A DNA stretch of 45,033 bases from Brevundimonas sp. MYb52. Lineage in GTDB: Bacteria; Pseudomonadota; Alphaproteobacteria; Caulobacterales; Caulobacteraceae. Shown one piece after another: positions 26,385 through 34,338 of this stretch. Location: positions 1-45,033 of the forward strand of contig NZ_PCPB01000018.1 of NCBI RefSeq assembly GCF_002979535.1, written 5' to 3'. Numbering within the stretch: position 1 is the stretch's first letter; every line of letters begins with the position of its first letter. The notes below the pieces were generated by a model. That model saw only the letters and a program-made list of their open reading frames with translations. It was not told where the DNA came from and did not search any database. The position numbers and the translations under genes are program-made.

Positions 26385-27200
26385 TTATACGACGCGTTTA
26401 TCGTTCCGCTTGCGGGTCAGGTTCCAGCCCGCCACGCCAATGAAGATAAGGCCGATGACAGCCAGAACCCCGCCGATCAGGATCGTGCCGTCGGTGGCCT
26501 GATGGCCCGCGAGCGCACGGCGGAAGGCGGCGATTCCCGCTGCGAAGGCTAGAAGGCCGATGCCGCCGATGAAGACCACAGCGCCGGTGTCGTTCAGCAC
26601 CGGCGCGGCGGCGCGTTTCTCGTGGCGCAGAACCTGAACCGTGGCGGGCTGACCTTCCTCGAGCGAAGCCTCGGTGCGGGCGCCGGGACCGTGAACCGGG
26701 GCCGTCAGCAGCAGGTCCAGCGGCGCGGGCCGGTCGGGCGCGGCGTCGAACAGGGCGCGCTCGGCCGAGCGGCGGCGATAGGGGGCGTCGACGGCGGGCT
26801 GAACCCGGTCGGGCCAGCCGCTCAGGGCCTCGGCGGCGCGGGCCGGGGCGCCGGCGTTCAACTGCTCCAGCACGTCGGAGCCTTCAAAGCGCTGGACGCC
26901 GACCGAGAAGATGAAGCTGGCCAGGGCGTCGAACTGATGCTGGTTCAGGGGGATCGACACGCGGCTGTTGATGGCCTCGACAATGGGCAGCAGGTCGTAC
27001 TGCAGCAGCAGTTCGGCCTCGGTCTCGGTGATCGTCGCGCCGGGGCGGGCCGATTTCACATGGCCGTAGCCGATCACCGGCGTCCCGTCGCGACGACGCA
27101 CGGTCCGGGGGCGAAAGCCCTCGAAGCTCTTGATCAGAAGCAGGCCCTCGCGGGACACCTTCAGACGCTGGGACGTGGCTGCGGACACGGAATGACCCAT
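26385..27200 (-). CDS. GH24-type lysozyme with C-terminal membrane anchor
   Basis: A 271-residue phage-type lysozyme domain (about 10-140) with catalytic Glu27 in SFEGF, Asp38 in RRDGT and a GYGH motif at about 44-47. Position 42 is Val where phage enzymes usually have Thr before IGYGH; Thr40 lies two residues before. Residues about 130-200 form a Pro/Ala-rich region, then two membrane helices (about 204-223 and 238-258) end in a Lys/Arg-rich tail. I chose the ATG at 27200 over a TTG at 27239. The helices at the C-terminus suggest a membrane-held cell-wall or regulatory protein, not a holin-released endolysin; no phage genes are near. Confidence 0.82.
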   Translation of the reverse strand: MGHSVSAATSQRLKVSREGLLLIKSFEGFRPRTVRRRDGTPVIGYGHVKSARPGATITETEAELLLQYDLLPIVEAINSRVSIPLNQHQFDALASFIFSVGVQRFEGSDVLEQLNAGAPARAAEALSGWPDRVQPAVDAPYRRRSAERALFDAAPDRPAPLDLLLTAPVHGPGARTEASLEEGQPATVQVLRHEKRAAAPVLNDTGAVVFIGGIGLLAFAAGIAAFRRALAGHQATDGTILIGGVLAVIGLIFIGVAGWNLTRKRNDKRVV

Positions 27201-27264
27201 TTCGAAACGGGCGCGCTCGCCCGCAAGGCGAAGCAGCAAGCCGCGTTCCGAACGGCGTCGGGTC

Positions 27265-27283
27265 AGAGCAGGACGCCTGCTCT
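27265..27283 (-). other. Hairpin overlapping mgtE stop codon
   Basis: AGAGCAGG (27265-27272) and CCTGCTCT (27276-27283) form a perfect 8-base-pair stem with a 3-base loop; the stop codon of mgtE (27282-27284) lies in it. A direct repeat GAGCAGGACG also occurs here. It could help end transcription, but no T-run follows. Confidence 0.4.
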
Positions 27284-28697
27284 AGAGCAGGACGATGGTC
27301 GCCAGGCCCAGGAAGATCAGGAAGCCGAAGAAGTCTGTCGTCGCCGTCACGAACACCGCCGAAGACACAGCCGGGTCGAACTTCAGCTTGGACAGGGTCA
27401 GCGGCGTCAGCACGCCGACGGTGGCCGCGACCAGCAGGTTCAGGATCATGGCTGTGGCGATGACCGCCCCGATGCGCCAGTCGTGGAACCAGAAGCCCGC
27501 CGCCAGGCCGACCAGGGGCGACAGCACCAGGCCATTGGCCAGGCCCACGGTCAACTCGCGCCAGAAGGTGCGCACGGCGTTGGACGAGGTCAGTTCGCGC
27601 GTCGCCAGGGCGCGGACCGTGACGGTCAGGGCCTGGGTGCCGGCATTGCCGCCGATGGCCGAGACGATGGGCATCAGCACGGCCAGGGCGACGATCTGCT
27701 GGATCGTGCCCTCGAAGAAGGCGATGACACCGGCGCCGAGGATGGCTGTGAACAGGTTGATGCCCAGCCACGGCACGCGACCGCGCACGATCTCCAGCAC
27801 GCCCGAGGAGCGGTCCTCGTCGGAAACGCCGGCCAGGCGCAGGATGTCCTCGCGGTTCTCTTCCTGAATGATGTGGACGATGTCATCGACCGTCAGCTGA
27901 CCGACCAGCCGCCCGCCGGTATCAACGACGGGAGCAGAGATCAGGTTGTACTTCTCGAAGATGTAGGCGACCTCTTCCTGGTCGACGTCGACGTCGATGG
28001 CGTTGATCGGCTCCATCAGCTCGATTAGCGGCGTCTCGCGCGGGGCCCGCAGCAGGCGGCTGATGGCCACGCCGCCGACGGGGCGGTTCACCGGATCGAC
28101 GACATAGATGTCGAAGAAGAGCTCAGGCAACTCCTCGCCCTGACGCCGGACGTGGTCGATGGTGTCGCCGACGTTCCAGAACTGCGGCGCGGCCATGACC
28201 TCGCGCTGCATCAGACGACCGGCGGAATCCTCTGGATAGCCCAGGGAGCTTTCGATCGCGGCGCGATCGACCTCGGGCATGGCAGCCAGCACCTTCTCGC
28301 GCTGGTCGTCCTCCAGGTCCTCGACCACGGCGGCGGCGTCGTCGGAGTCCAGCTCCTGCAGCGCCTCGGCCAGGGTCAGGTGAGGCACTCGCTCCAGCAC
28401 CTCTTCGCGGATGCCGTCGTCCAGCTCGGGCAGGGTGTCGGCCAGCAGCTCCGGCGGCAGCCACTGGACCACCACGGCGCGATGCTCGGACGTCAGGAAG
28501 CCCATCAGATCGGCGACGTCGGCGGGGTGCAGGTCTTCCAGCAGGCCGCGCAGGCGCATGCCGTCGCCGTCGTCGGCGGCGTCCACGACCTTTTCGACGA
28601 AGGACGCCGTCAGGGCGTAGTCCTCGCCCAGGGCGACGTGATCTTCGGTTTCGATTTCGTGTGCAGGGGCCGGGGAGGCGGAATCCGTGTGGGTCAC
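27282..28697 (-). CDS. mgtE: Magnesium transporter MgtE
   Basis: A 471-residue magnesium channel. It has the acidic MgtE N domain (about 50-155, superhelix of DADVA/ELD-like repeats), a CBS pair (about 155-280) that binds Mg2+ and gates the pore, and five membrane helices from about 305 to 470, with the pore motif PIVSAIGGNAGTQAL around 348-362. The family length is about 450. No riboswitch was recognised upstream. It is separated from tRNA-Leu by 63 bases and from the lysozyme gene by 81 bases. Confidence 0.95.
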   Translation of the reverse strand: MTHTDSASPAPAHEIETEDHVALGEDYALTASFVEKVVDAADDGDGMRLRGLLEDLHPADVADLMGFLTSEHRAVVVQWLPPELLADTLPELDDGIREEVLERVPHLTLAEALQELDSDDAAAVVEDLEDDQREKVLAAMPEVDRAAIESSLGYPEDSAGRLMQREVMAAPQFWNVGDTIDHVRRQGEELPELFFDIYVVDPVNRPVGGVAISRLLRAPRETPLIELMEPINAIDVDVDQEEVAYIFEKYNLISAPVVDTGGRLVGQLTVDDIVHIIQEENREDILRLAGVSDEDRSSGVLEIVRGRVPWLGINLFTAILGAGVIAFFEGTIQQIVALAVLMPIVSAIGGNAGTQALTVTVRALATRELTSSNAVRTFWRELTVGLANGLVLSPLVGLAAGFWFHDWRIGAVIATAMILNLLVAATVGVLTPLTLSKLKFDPAVSSAVFVTATTDFFGFLIFLGLATIVLL

Positions 28698-28760
28698 GTG
28701 TCTGCCTCCCCGAATGTTTTCGGCCTTGGTAGAAAGCCGAATATCGCCCTGTCAGATCGA

Positions 28761-28845
28761 TGGTGCGGTCGAGAAGACTCGAACTTCCACGGGTTGCCCC
28801 ACAGCGACCTCAACGCTGCGCGTCTACCAATTCCGCCACGACCGC
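28761..28845 (-). tRNA. tRNA-Leu(GAG)
   Basis: An 85-base tRNA with encoded CCA (28761-28763). The acceptor stem is GCGGTCG/CGACCGC, the anticodon loop is TTGAGGT (anticodon GAG), and a long variable arm is present, as in leucine tRNAs. The T stem has one G-U pair. Confidence 0.96.
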
Positions 28846-28917
28846 TCGCATCGGAGGGCGGGCAATAGCGGAGAGGCGACGGAAAGAAAAGGGGCTTTTG
28901 CGGAAATAGGCGAAGGC

Positions 28918-29066
28918 GCTGCTTTTCCTCCCCATTTCATGGGGAGGGGGACCACGAAGTGGTGGAGGGGGCGGCGCAATCGGTTGACGGGGAGTCGCCC
29001 CCTCCGTCACGGCGCTGTGCACCGCGCCACCTCCCCATTCGCTCCGCGAACAGGGAGGAAAGCAGC
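28918..29066. repeat. 149-base palindromic intergenic repeat
   Basis: The element begins GCTGCTTTTCCTCCCC and ends GGGAGGAAAGCAGC, an almost perfect terminal inverted repeat (one base missing). Inside are further inverted segments (CCTCCCCATTTCATGGGGAGG, CCACGAAGTGG, and GGGGGCGGCG against the CGCCCCCTCC region). It has no start codon or coding bias. I recall similar CCTCCCC/GGGGAGG elements between genes in Caulobacteraceae, so it is probably a dispersed repeat. It sits directly after the FliN-like gene and could act as its 3' end. Confidence 0.75.
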
Positions 29067-29372
29067 TCAAGCGGCGCCGGCCATGAAGTCGTAGATGTCG
29101 GCGGGGCGAGTGACGGTGATGGCGATGCGGTCGTCGCGAATCTCGATCTCGCCGCGCGCCACCGGGTGGTTGTTGGCCAGGATCCAGACCTCGTCCCGTT
29201 CCGAGGCGTCGAGCGGGATCACCGCGCCGCGACCCATGCGCAGCAGCTGTTGCATCGGCAGGACCGAACGGCCCAGCACGACCGAAATCTCGACATCGAC
29301 GGCTTCGATCTGGCTCAAGACGATACTCACAATCAACGGGAGGCCCTTGCGCCGCCGCGTTCGGACACACAT
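29067..29372 (-). CDS. fliN: FliN/FliM C-terminal (SpoA) domain protein, FliN-like
   Basis: A 101-residue protein that is almost all SpoA domain (VDVEISVVLGRSVLPMQQLL, GRGAVIPLDASERDEVWILAN, VARGEIEIRDDRIAITVTR). FliN forms the bottom of the flagellar C-ring with FliM and FliG. I used ATG at 29372, which has GAGG 6 bases upstream; the Arg-rich first 12 residues are not typical, and a GTG at residue 15 is an alternative. No other motor gene is adjacent, so this is a single FliN-like gene next to lipB, which it faces with 9 bases between the starts. It could be the main FliN or a paralogue. Confidence 0.78.
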   Translation of the reverse strand: MCVRTRRRKGLPLIVSIVLSQIEAVDVEISVVLGRSVLPMQQLLRMGRGAVIPLDASERDEVWILANNHPVARGEIEIRDDRIAITVTRPADIYDFMAGAA

Positions 29373-29381
29373 TGAAGCCTC

Positions 29382-30098
29382 ATGCTTGCCGACCCGTTAA
29401 GCCTGACCGAACCTTTGCTGATCCGCGCTGACGGCCGCCTTGTCCAATGGGCGGTCTCGACCGGCTATGTCGATTATGAACCGGCTGTCGCGGCCATGGA
29501 GGCCCGCGTCGCCGCCATCGCGGCGGGTGAGGCCGAGGAGGTGGTCTGGCTGCTGGAGCACCCGCCGCTCTATACGGCTGGGGTCTCGGCCAAGGACGAC
29601 GACCTTCTGGCGCCCGACCGTTTCCCGGTCCACCAGACGGGGCGGGGCGGGCAGTTCACCTATCACGGCCCCGGCCAGCGCGTGGCCTATGTCATGCTGG
29701 ACCTGAACCGGCGCGGCAGGGACGTGCGCGCCTTCGTGCATGGCCTGGAAGACTGGATCATTGGCGCCCTGGACCAGTTCGGCGTCGAGGCCGGCATGCG
29801 AGAGGGGCGCGTCGGGGTCTGGGTCGAGCGCAAGGGCGCGGGCTGGAGCCGCGAAGACAAGATCGCCGCCATCGGCGTCAAGGTCCGCAAATGGGTCAGC
29901 TTCCACGGCATCAGTCTGAACGTGGAGCCGGACCTCGACCATTTCGGCGGCATCGTGCCCTGCGGCATCACCGAGCACGGCGTCACCAGCCTGGTCGATC
30001 TCGGCGTCCTGGCGACCATGGATGAGGCGGACGGGGCGCTGAAGGCCTCGTTCCAGCGGGTGTTCGGCCCGGTTCAGGACGGCGAAGCGCCGCTCTGA
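29382..30098 (+). CDS. lipB: Octanoyl-(lipoyl) transferase LipB
   Basis: A 238-residue enzyme that moves the octanoyl group from acyl carrier protein to the lipoyl domains of 2-oxoacid dehydrogenases and the glycine system. The active-site motifs are present: [13 protein letters not shown] at about 87-99, the catalytic lysine K160 in [16 protein letters not shown] at about 175-181, and the nucleophile C194 in IVPCGI. It is transcribed divergently from the FliN-like gene. Its 3' end overlaps the convergent DUF805 gene by 25 bases. Confidence 0.96.
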   Translation: MLADPLSLTEPLLIRADGRLVQWAVSTGYVDYEPAVAAMEARVAAIAAGEAEEVVWLLEHPPLYTAGVSAKDDDLLAPDRFPVHQTGRGGQFTYHGPGQRVAYVMLDLNRRGRDVRAFVHGLEDWIIGALDQFGVEAGMREGRVGVWVERKGAGWSREDKIAAIGVKVRKWVSFHGISLNVEPDLDHFGGIVPCGITEHGVTSLVDLGVLATMDEADGALKASFQRVFGPVQDGEAPL

Positions 30099-30478
30099 CC
30101 CTTCGGCGGGGCGCCATAGCGATTGAACGCCTTCTGTCCCGGCGCCAGGGTCAGGTCGATGATCGCCAGGATCAGGACGGCGGCGGCGATCCAGTCCAAC
30201 GGCGCCTGAGGACGCGGCCAAGCCATGGCCACGGCCAGCAGGATGGGACCGCTCCACCACCCCGACCGCCCCCGGTCATGCAGCCGCTGCGACAGGACGC
30301 AGGCGCCGCCATAAAGCAGGGCCGCCGCGACCAGCCAGCCGACGAGATCGCGCGCCTTCAGCGGCGCCAGCAGGTCGAACCCCGCCCACAGCGCCAGTAA
30401 GACGCCGCCGCCAAGAATAAAGGCGATCCGACCGATGCGGCCGCTGGACGTCAGGAACAGGTCTGAGAAGCGGTGCAT
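30074..30478 (-). CDS. DUF805 family membrane protein
   Basis: A 134-residue inner-membrane protein with the DUF805 features: [12 protein letters not shown] near the N-terminus, the [13 protein letters not shown] core at about 63-75, and FNRYGAPPK near the C-terminus. Four hydrophobic segments are predicted at about 15-35, 44-62, 76-88 and 92-110. The function is unknown. It is convergent with lipB, with 25 bases of overlap at their 3' ends. Confidence 0.86.
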   Translation of the reverse strand: MHRFSDLFLTSSGRIGRIAFILGGGVLLALWAGFDLLAPLKARDLVGWLVAAALLYGGACVLSQRLHDRGRSGWWSGPILLAVAMAWPRPQAPLDWIAAAVLILAIIDLTLAPGQKAFNRYGAPPKGQSGASPS

Positions 30479-30654
30479 CCGGCCTCGGGTCCAGGAATAG
30501 TGACCGTCTCGCTTAGGGCGCTGACCGGCATGAGTAAACCGGCGCAGATCGCGCCAAGCGCAGCGGTCAATTCGTCGCGGGGCTTTAACGCGGGGCTTTC
30601 TTGGGTTTAAACACGGCCAAACTGCGTTTCGACGGCCTACTGGGAGTCCCCACC

Positions 30655-32133
30655 ATGCAACGTCTGCTCACCGCCTCGGCGGCTGTTCTCGCCCTGGCCT
30701 TCGCGGCCGGCGGCGCTGCGGCCCAGGATTTCAGCACTCTGGCCCGTCAGGACCTTCAGGCCATGCACGACGCGCTGAAGGCGAACCATCCCGCCGCCGT
30801 CACGCCGGGCGCCGCCAGCGAAGGTTTCCGCAACTGGATCGACGCCGGTCTGCAGGACGCCCAGGGCAAGGCCGGTCAGGTCAACAGCGGCGAAAGCCAT
30901 GCCTACCTGCTGAGCTACTACGCCAACGGCTTCCGCGACTCGAACATCGCGGCCGTTCCGACGTTTGAACGGGCCAGCCCCTTCTTCGCCACCAGCTGGC
31001 CCGGCGTCGCCACGGCCTGGCGCAACGGCGAGTATGTGGTTTCCTATGTCCAGCCAGGCGTGCGCGGCGCGCCGCCGGTCGGCGCCGTGGTCAAGAGCTG
31101 CAACCTGCAGCCGATCGACGAGGTCGCCAAGACCAAGCTGGACCGTTTTGAAGGCGATCTGACGACCGAGGCGGGGCGCGTTCGCACTGCCCCCTACCTG
31201 CTGTGGAACCGCAACAACCCGATGGCGGGCGGTGTGCCCTCGACCTGCGAATTCCAGGTCGGCCGCCGCGCTCGTGAATACAAGCTGAGCCCGCAGCCGG
31301 CGACGCCGGCCAATCTTGAGGCCGCCTACCGCGCCTCGGTCTTCACGCCGGGCGCGACCAAGCTGTCGGTCGAACAGATTGACGGCCGTCCGTGGGTGCA
31401 TGTGAACTCGCTGGACGACAGCGCGGGCTGGGACGCCTTCTTCGCTCAGGTCGAGGCGCAAGTCGCCACGCTGCGCGGCGCCCAGGGCCTGGTCATCGAC
31501 CTGCGCGGCGCCGACGGCGATTCGATCAACGCCACCTCGCGCGGCTATGGTCTGGCCAACCGCATCTGGTCGCCGGAGTTCACCGTCAGCCGCCAGCCGG
31601 AAGCCGGTCAGATCACCTATCGCGCCACCCCGGCCAACCGTCAGTGGTTTGCCGAGACCCTGGGCCGGATGCAGGCCGACCCGCGCTTCGTGCAGGAATC
31701 GGGTCCGGTCATCGAACAAACCCAGGCCATTGTGGCCGCCTTTGACTCGGCCCTGGCCGCTGGTCAGCAGACCTTCGTCATGCCGGGCCGTCCCGCTGTG
31801 GCCGACACCGGCGCCGCCAACCCCGTCCAAGGCCAGGTCGTGGTTCTGGTCGACGGCGGCTGCACCAACGGCTGCCTGGACACCCTGGACCTGTTGACCC
31901 GCCTGCCGAACGTCCGTCTGGTGGGCGCCCCGACTGCGGTGGACTCGATCTTCATCGAGCCGACGGTGCAGCGTCTGCCGTCCAACTATTCGGACCTCAG
32001 CTATGGTCATAAGGCCTGGACCACGCGTCAGCGCGGCAACAACCAGGGCTATGTCCCGGCTCAGGGCCTGGCCTTCACGGGCAATCCCGCTGATGAAGCC
32101 GCCGTGCGCGCCTGGGTTGGAACGCTCTTTTAG
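30655..32133 (+). CDS. Secreted S41-peptidase-like protein with altered catalytic residues
   Basis: A 492-residue exported protein (signal peptide about 1-22, ending AAAQD). It fits the C-terminal-processing peptidase (S41) fold: GLVIDLRGADGDS at about 280-292 and VVVLVDGGCTNGCLD at about 397-411. In active S41 enzymes the middle residue of SASAS is the nucleophilic serine; here it is N405 (CTNGC), and the usual following lysine of GKG is Asp in GAPTAVDS. It is therefore probably not an active serine protease. ATG at 30655 is preceded by GGGAG with an 8-base gap. It stands alone, followed by hairpin repeats and a terminator. Confidence 0.83.
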   Translation: MQRLLTASAAVLALAFAAGGAAAQDFSTLARQDLQAMHDALKANHPAAVTPGAASEGFRNWIDAGLQDAQGKAGQVNSGESHAYLLSYYANGFRDSNIAAVPTFERASPFFATSWPGVATAWRNGEYVVSYVQPGVRGAPPVGAVVKSCNLQPIDEVAKTKLDRFEGDLTTEAGRVRTAPYLLWNRNNPMAGGVPSTCEFQVGRRAREYKLSPQPATPANLEAAYRASVFTPGATKLSVEQIDGRPWVHVNSLDDSAGWDAFFAQVEAQVATLRGAQGLVIDLRGADGDSINATSRGYGLANRIWSPEFTVSRQPEAGQITYRATPANRQWFAETLGRMQADPRFVQESGPVIEQTQAIVAAFDSALAAGQQTFVMPGRPAVADTGAANPVQGQVVVLVDGGCTNGCLDTLDLLTRLPNVRLVGAPTAVDSIFIEPTVQRLPSNYSDLSYGHKAWTTRQRGNNQGYVPAQGLAFTGNPADEAAVRAWVGTLF

Positions 32134-32134
32134 G

Positions 32135-32207
32135 GGGCCTACCGCCCTTCGGGCTACTTGAGGCCCATGTTTCTAGGGCCTACCGCGCTTCGCGCTACTT
32201 GAGGCCC
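32135..32207. repeat. Two tandem 32-base hairpin repeats with 9-base spacer
   Basis: Copies at 32135-32166 and 32176-32207 share GGGCCTACCG...TACTTGAGGCCC. Each has an outer GGGCCT/AGGCCC stem and an inner triloop hairpin. The inner stem is GCCC-TTC-GGGC in the first copy and GCGC-TTC-GCGC in the second: the C-to-G change is matched by a G-to-C change opposite, so pairing is kept. They follow the S41-like gene stop by 1 base. Confidence 0.75.
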
Positions 32208-32224
32208 GCAAGGGCCAGGGATTT

Positions 32225-32254
32225 GGGCCGGACGGTGGAAACATCGTCCGGCCC
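32225..32254 (+). terminator. Terminator-like hairpin after the S41-like gene
   Basis: GGGCCGGACG (32225-32234) pairs perfectly with CGTCCGGCCC (32245-32254), a 10-base-pair stem with a 10-base loop, followed by TTCCTATTTT. It lies between the hairpin repeats and the msrB start at 32271, whose ATG is only 16 bases away, so msrB may be translated from a very short leader or its promoter lies across this hairpin. Confidence 0.65.
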
Positions 32255-32270
32255 TTCCTATTTTGGGCTC

Positions 32271-32762
32271 ATGACCCAGACCGAATCCCCCACGCCGCTG
32301 CGTTCGCCCTCGGGCTTTGATCTGACGCCGCCGAGCGAGAGCCAGCGCGTGGCGCTGGAGGCTGATCTGTCGCCGGAGGAAAAGCGCGTCCTGCTGGCCC
32401 ACGGCACTGAGGCGCCTTTCTGCGGGACCTTGCTGGGCGAGAAGCGGGCCGGGGTCTTCTGTTGCCGCGAATGCGGCCTGCCGCTGTTCCGCTCGGCGAC
32501 CAAGTTCGAAAGCGGCACCGGTTGGCCCAGCTTCAGCGTTCCGGTGGACGAGGCGCACGTTCGCGCCGTGCGCGACGACAGCTACGGCATGGTTCGGGTC
32601 GAGACCCGCTGCGCCCGCTGTGACAGCCACCAGGGTCACGTCTTTCCCGATGGCCCGCCGCCGTCCGGTCTGCGCTACTGCATCAACTCCGTGGCGCTCA
32701 GCTTCGTGCCCGAGGGCGGGGCCTTGCCTGACCCGCTCGGGCGCGGCGATGGGACGGCCTGA
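32271..32762 (+). CDS. msrB: Peptide-methionine (R)-S-oxide reductase MsrB
   Basis: A 163-residue repair enzyme reducing the R form of methionine sulfoxide in proteins. The catalytic Cys137 is in RYCINSVAL, a resolving Cys51 is in APFCGT, zinc ligands are the two CxxC pairs at 65/68 and 114/117, and GTGWPSF is at 82-88. ATG at 32271 has no clear Shine-Dalgarno; an earlier in-frame ATG at 32199 would read through the hairpin repeat and lacks family similarity. Confidence 0.95.
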   Translation: MTQTESPTPLRSPSGFDLTPPSESQRVALEADLSPEEKRVLLAHGTEAPFCGTLLGEKRAGVFCCRECGLPLFRSATKFESGTGWPSFSVPVDEAHVRAVRDDSYGMVRVETRCARCDSHQGHVFPDGPPPSGLRYCINSVALSFVPEGGALPDPLGRGDGTA

Positions 32763-32824
32763 GCGAATAGTCGTTTTGGGGCCGCATTTGCGGTTAGGGT
32801 AGGGACGAACGGGAGTACGGGCGC

Positions 32825-33424
32825 ATGATGATCGAACTGACCGCCGCCGCGATGATGCTGGCGAACATGGACCCTGAGGGCGTGGTCACAACCGCGCCGC
32901 GCGGCAATGACGCGGTGCTGACGGCATCGGCGGCCACGCTGGCTGGCTCGACCAGCCACGCCTCGCCCAGCACCACCGTCCAGAGCGCCGCCCCGCATGG
33001 CCTATCCACCGACGAACAGATCGCCCGCTGGATAGGCGAACGCACCGCCGAGACGTCCAGCCGGGCGCCTGCTGATCCCTGGGCCGAATCCGAACCGCGC
33101 AAGATGCATGGCGAGTTCAGCGTCGGCATGGGGACGGGCGGCTATCAGGACTATTCGGCGGCGGTGTCCCTGCCTGTGGGCGAGACAGGCACGCTGAACC
33201 TCATGGTCAGCCAAACCAAGAACAGCCCCTGGGGCTATGGTTACGGCTCTCCCTGGGGCTATGGGGGCTATGGGGGCTATGGCCGCCCCTTCGGCGTGGT
33301 GGAAGCGCCGGGCTTCGAGGGGACCTATTTCCGCGGTCGGCCCTATGCGCCGCTGCGCGCGCGCTCAGGCTCGATGCAGGAAACGAGCACTTCGGTCGGG
33401 TTCTCGCTGCGCAGCGGCGACTGA
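32825..33424 (+). CDS. Gly/Tyr-rich hypothetical protein (199 aa)
   Basis: A 199-residue protein I do not recognise. The N-terminal 15 residues are mildly hydrophobic (LTAAAMMLAN), without a clear cleavage site. Residues about 20-95 are Ala/Ser/Thr-rich and probably disordered. Residues about 96-130 alternate hydrophobic and polar residues like beta strands (HGEFSVGMGTGG, YSAAVSLPVGETGTLNLMVSQT). Residues about 134-160 are a GYG/PWGYGG repeat tract, and the end returns to strand-like sequence (STSVGFSLRSG). It could be an envelope-associated or outer-membrane-beta-type protein. A GGGAG lies about 10 bases upstream of the first of two adjacent ATG codons. Confidence 0.72.
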   Translation: MMIELTAAAMMLANMDPEGVVTTAPRGNDAVLTASAATLAGSTSHASPSTTVQSAAPHGLSTDEQIARWIGERTAETSSRAPADPWAESEPRKMHGEFSVGMGTGGYQDYSAAVSLPVGETGTLNLMVSQTKNSPWGYGYGSPWGYGGYGGYGRPFGVVEAPGFEGTYFRGRPYAPLRARSGSMQETSTSVGFSLRSGD

Positions 33425-33553
33425 AATCCGCAGTCCGATCCTCTGAACTGAGGCCTTCGCGCCACGGCGCGGTCGGTTTCGACCGGGGCGTCCCATCGCC
33501 GCATTCCCTTTGGGGCGCGATCTCCCATATGCGTTGGGAGATAGAGGACCAGT

Positions 33554-34210
33554 ATGGATAGTTTGCTTAGTTCGGCCGCCGATTTCATCGCCAGACACCA
33601 TGTCTGGGCCGGGGTCGTTCTGGGGTTGGTCACCTTCTTCGAGTCTCTGGTCGTCATCGGCGCCTTTGTTCCGGCGACCGGCTTGTTGGTCGCGGCGGGC
33701 GGTCTGGTGGCGGCGGGCGTTCTGGACCCGGTCTCGGTCATTGCCGGCTGCGTCATCGGCGCGGTCATGGGCGACGCCATCTCCTATTGGATCGGGCGTC
33801 GGCTGGGGACGGGCGTGCTGCGCCAGCCCATGCTGCTGCCGCATCGTCGCAAGATCGCCTGGACGCGGCTCTATTGCCGTCGCTACGGCGTGGCCTCCAT
33901 CTTCATCGGCCGCTTCTTTGGTCCGTTGCGGGCCTTTGTGCCGGTCATGGTCGGCGTGCTGCGGATGCGCCAGCGCGTATTCCAGTTGGCCAATGTCACC
34001 TCGGCCTTTGTCTGGGTCCTGGCCATGCTGGCGCCGGGCTATCTGGCCGCCAAGGGCTTGGCGCAGCTGGAGTTCATGAGCGAGGCCCACGGCCCGACGC
34101 TGATGCTGATCGCCTTTGGCGTGGTGGTGATCGGGGCGGTGATCCTGATGCGCTGGCTGAAGGGCCGGGCCGCCAAGCGGTCGGCCTTGCTGGCGGCGAC
34201 GGTCGAGTAG
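33554..34210 (+). CDS. DedA-family membrane protein
   Basis: A 218-residue inner-membrane protein of the DedA superfamily, members of which act as lipid scramblases or flippases for undecaprenyl phosphate and phospholipids. Family signatures: FFESLVVIGAFVP at about 28-40, GDAISYWIGRRLG at about 73-85, and GRFFGPLRAFVPVMVGV at about 118-134, which holds the essential arginines. Four to five membrane segments are seen. GAGG lies 6 bases upstream of ATG 33554. It is convergent with the amidohydrolase gene. Confidence 0.9.
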   Translation: MDSLLSSAADFIARHHVWAGVVLGLVTFFESLVVIGAFVPATGLLVAAGGLVAAGVLDPVSVIAGCVIGAVMGDAISYWIGRRLGTGVLRQPMLLPHRRKIAWTRLYCRRYGVASIFIGRFFGPLRAFVPVMVGVLRMRQRVFQLANVTSAFVWVLAMLAPGYLAAKGLAQLEFMSEAHGPTLMLIAFGVVVIGAVILMRWLKGRAAKRSALLAATVE

Positions 34211-34215
34211 TCCAC

Positions 34216-34258
34216 GACGTCATCCCGGTCGAAGCGTAGCGGAGAGCCGGGACCGCCC
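34216..34258. repeat. REP-like palindromic element
   Basis: ATCCCGG-(TC)GAAGCG and the GGAGAGCCGGGAC segment form an imperfect palindrome in the intergenic space after the DedA gene. I recall very similar TCATCCCGG...GCCGGGAC elements dispersed in Caulobacterales and Sphingomonadales. It does not code. Confidence 0.55.
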
Positions 34259-34289
34259 AGGAAGCAGTCGTCAGCAACCGACCATGAAA

Positions 34290-34315
34290 AAGGCCCGACC
34301 GGATGGTCGGGCCTT
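34290..34315. terminator. Bidirectional rho-independent terminator
   Basis: AAGGCCCGACC (34290-34300) and GGTCGGGCCTT (34305-34315) form a perfect 11-base-pair stem with a GGAT loop. On the minus strand it is followed by a T-run (AAAAA at 34286-34290 on plus), which ends the amidohydrolase transcript; on the plus strand TTCTTCGTTT follows, ending the dedA transcript. Confidence 0.88.
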
Positions 34316-34338
34316 CTTCGTTTCAGGACTGACGCGGG

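Noticed and set aside
26385..27200. Prophage remnant suggested by the lysozyme
   Set aside because: There are no holin, capsid, integrase or att-like repeats, and the neighbours are ordinary metabolic and transport genes.
28870..29066. Short frames across the palindromic repeat
   Set aside because: They are repeat-derived, without a ribosome-binding site or coding bias.
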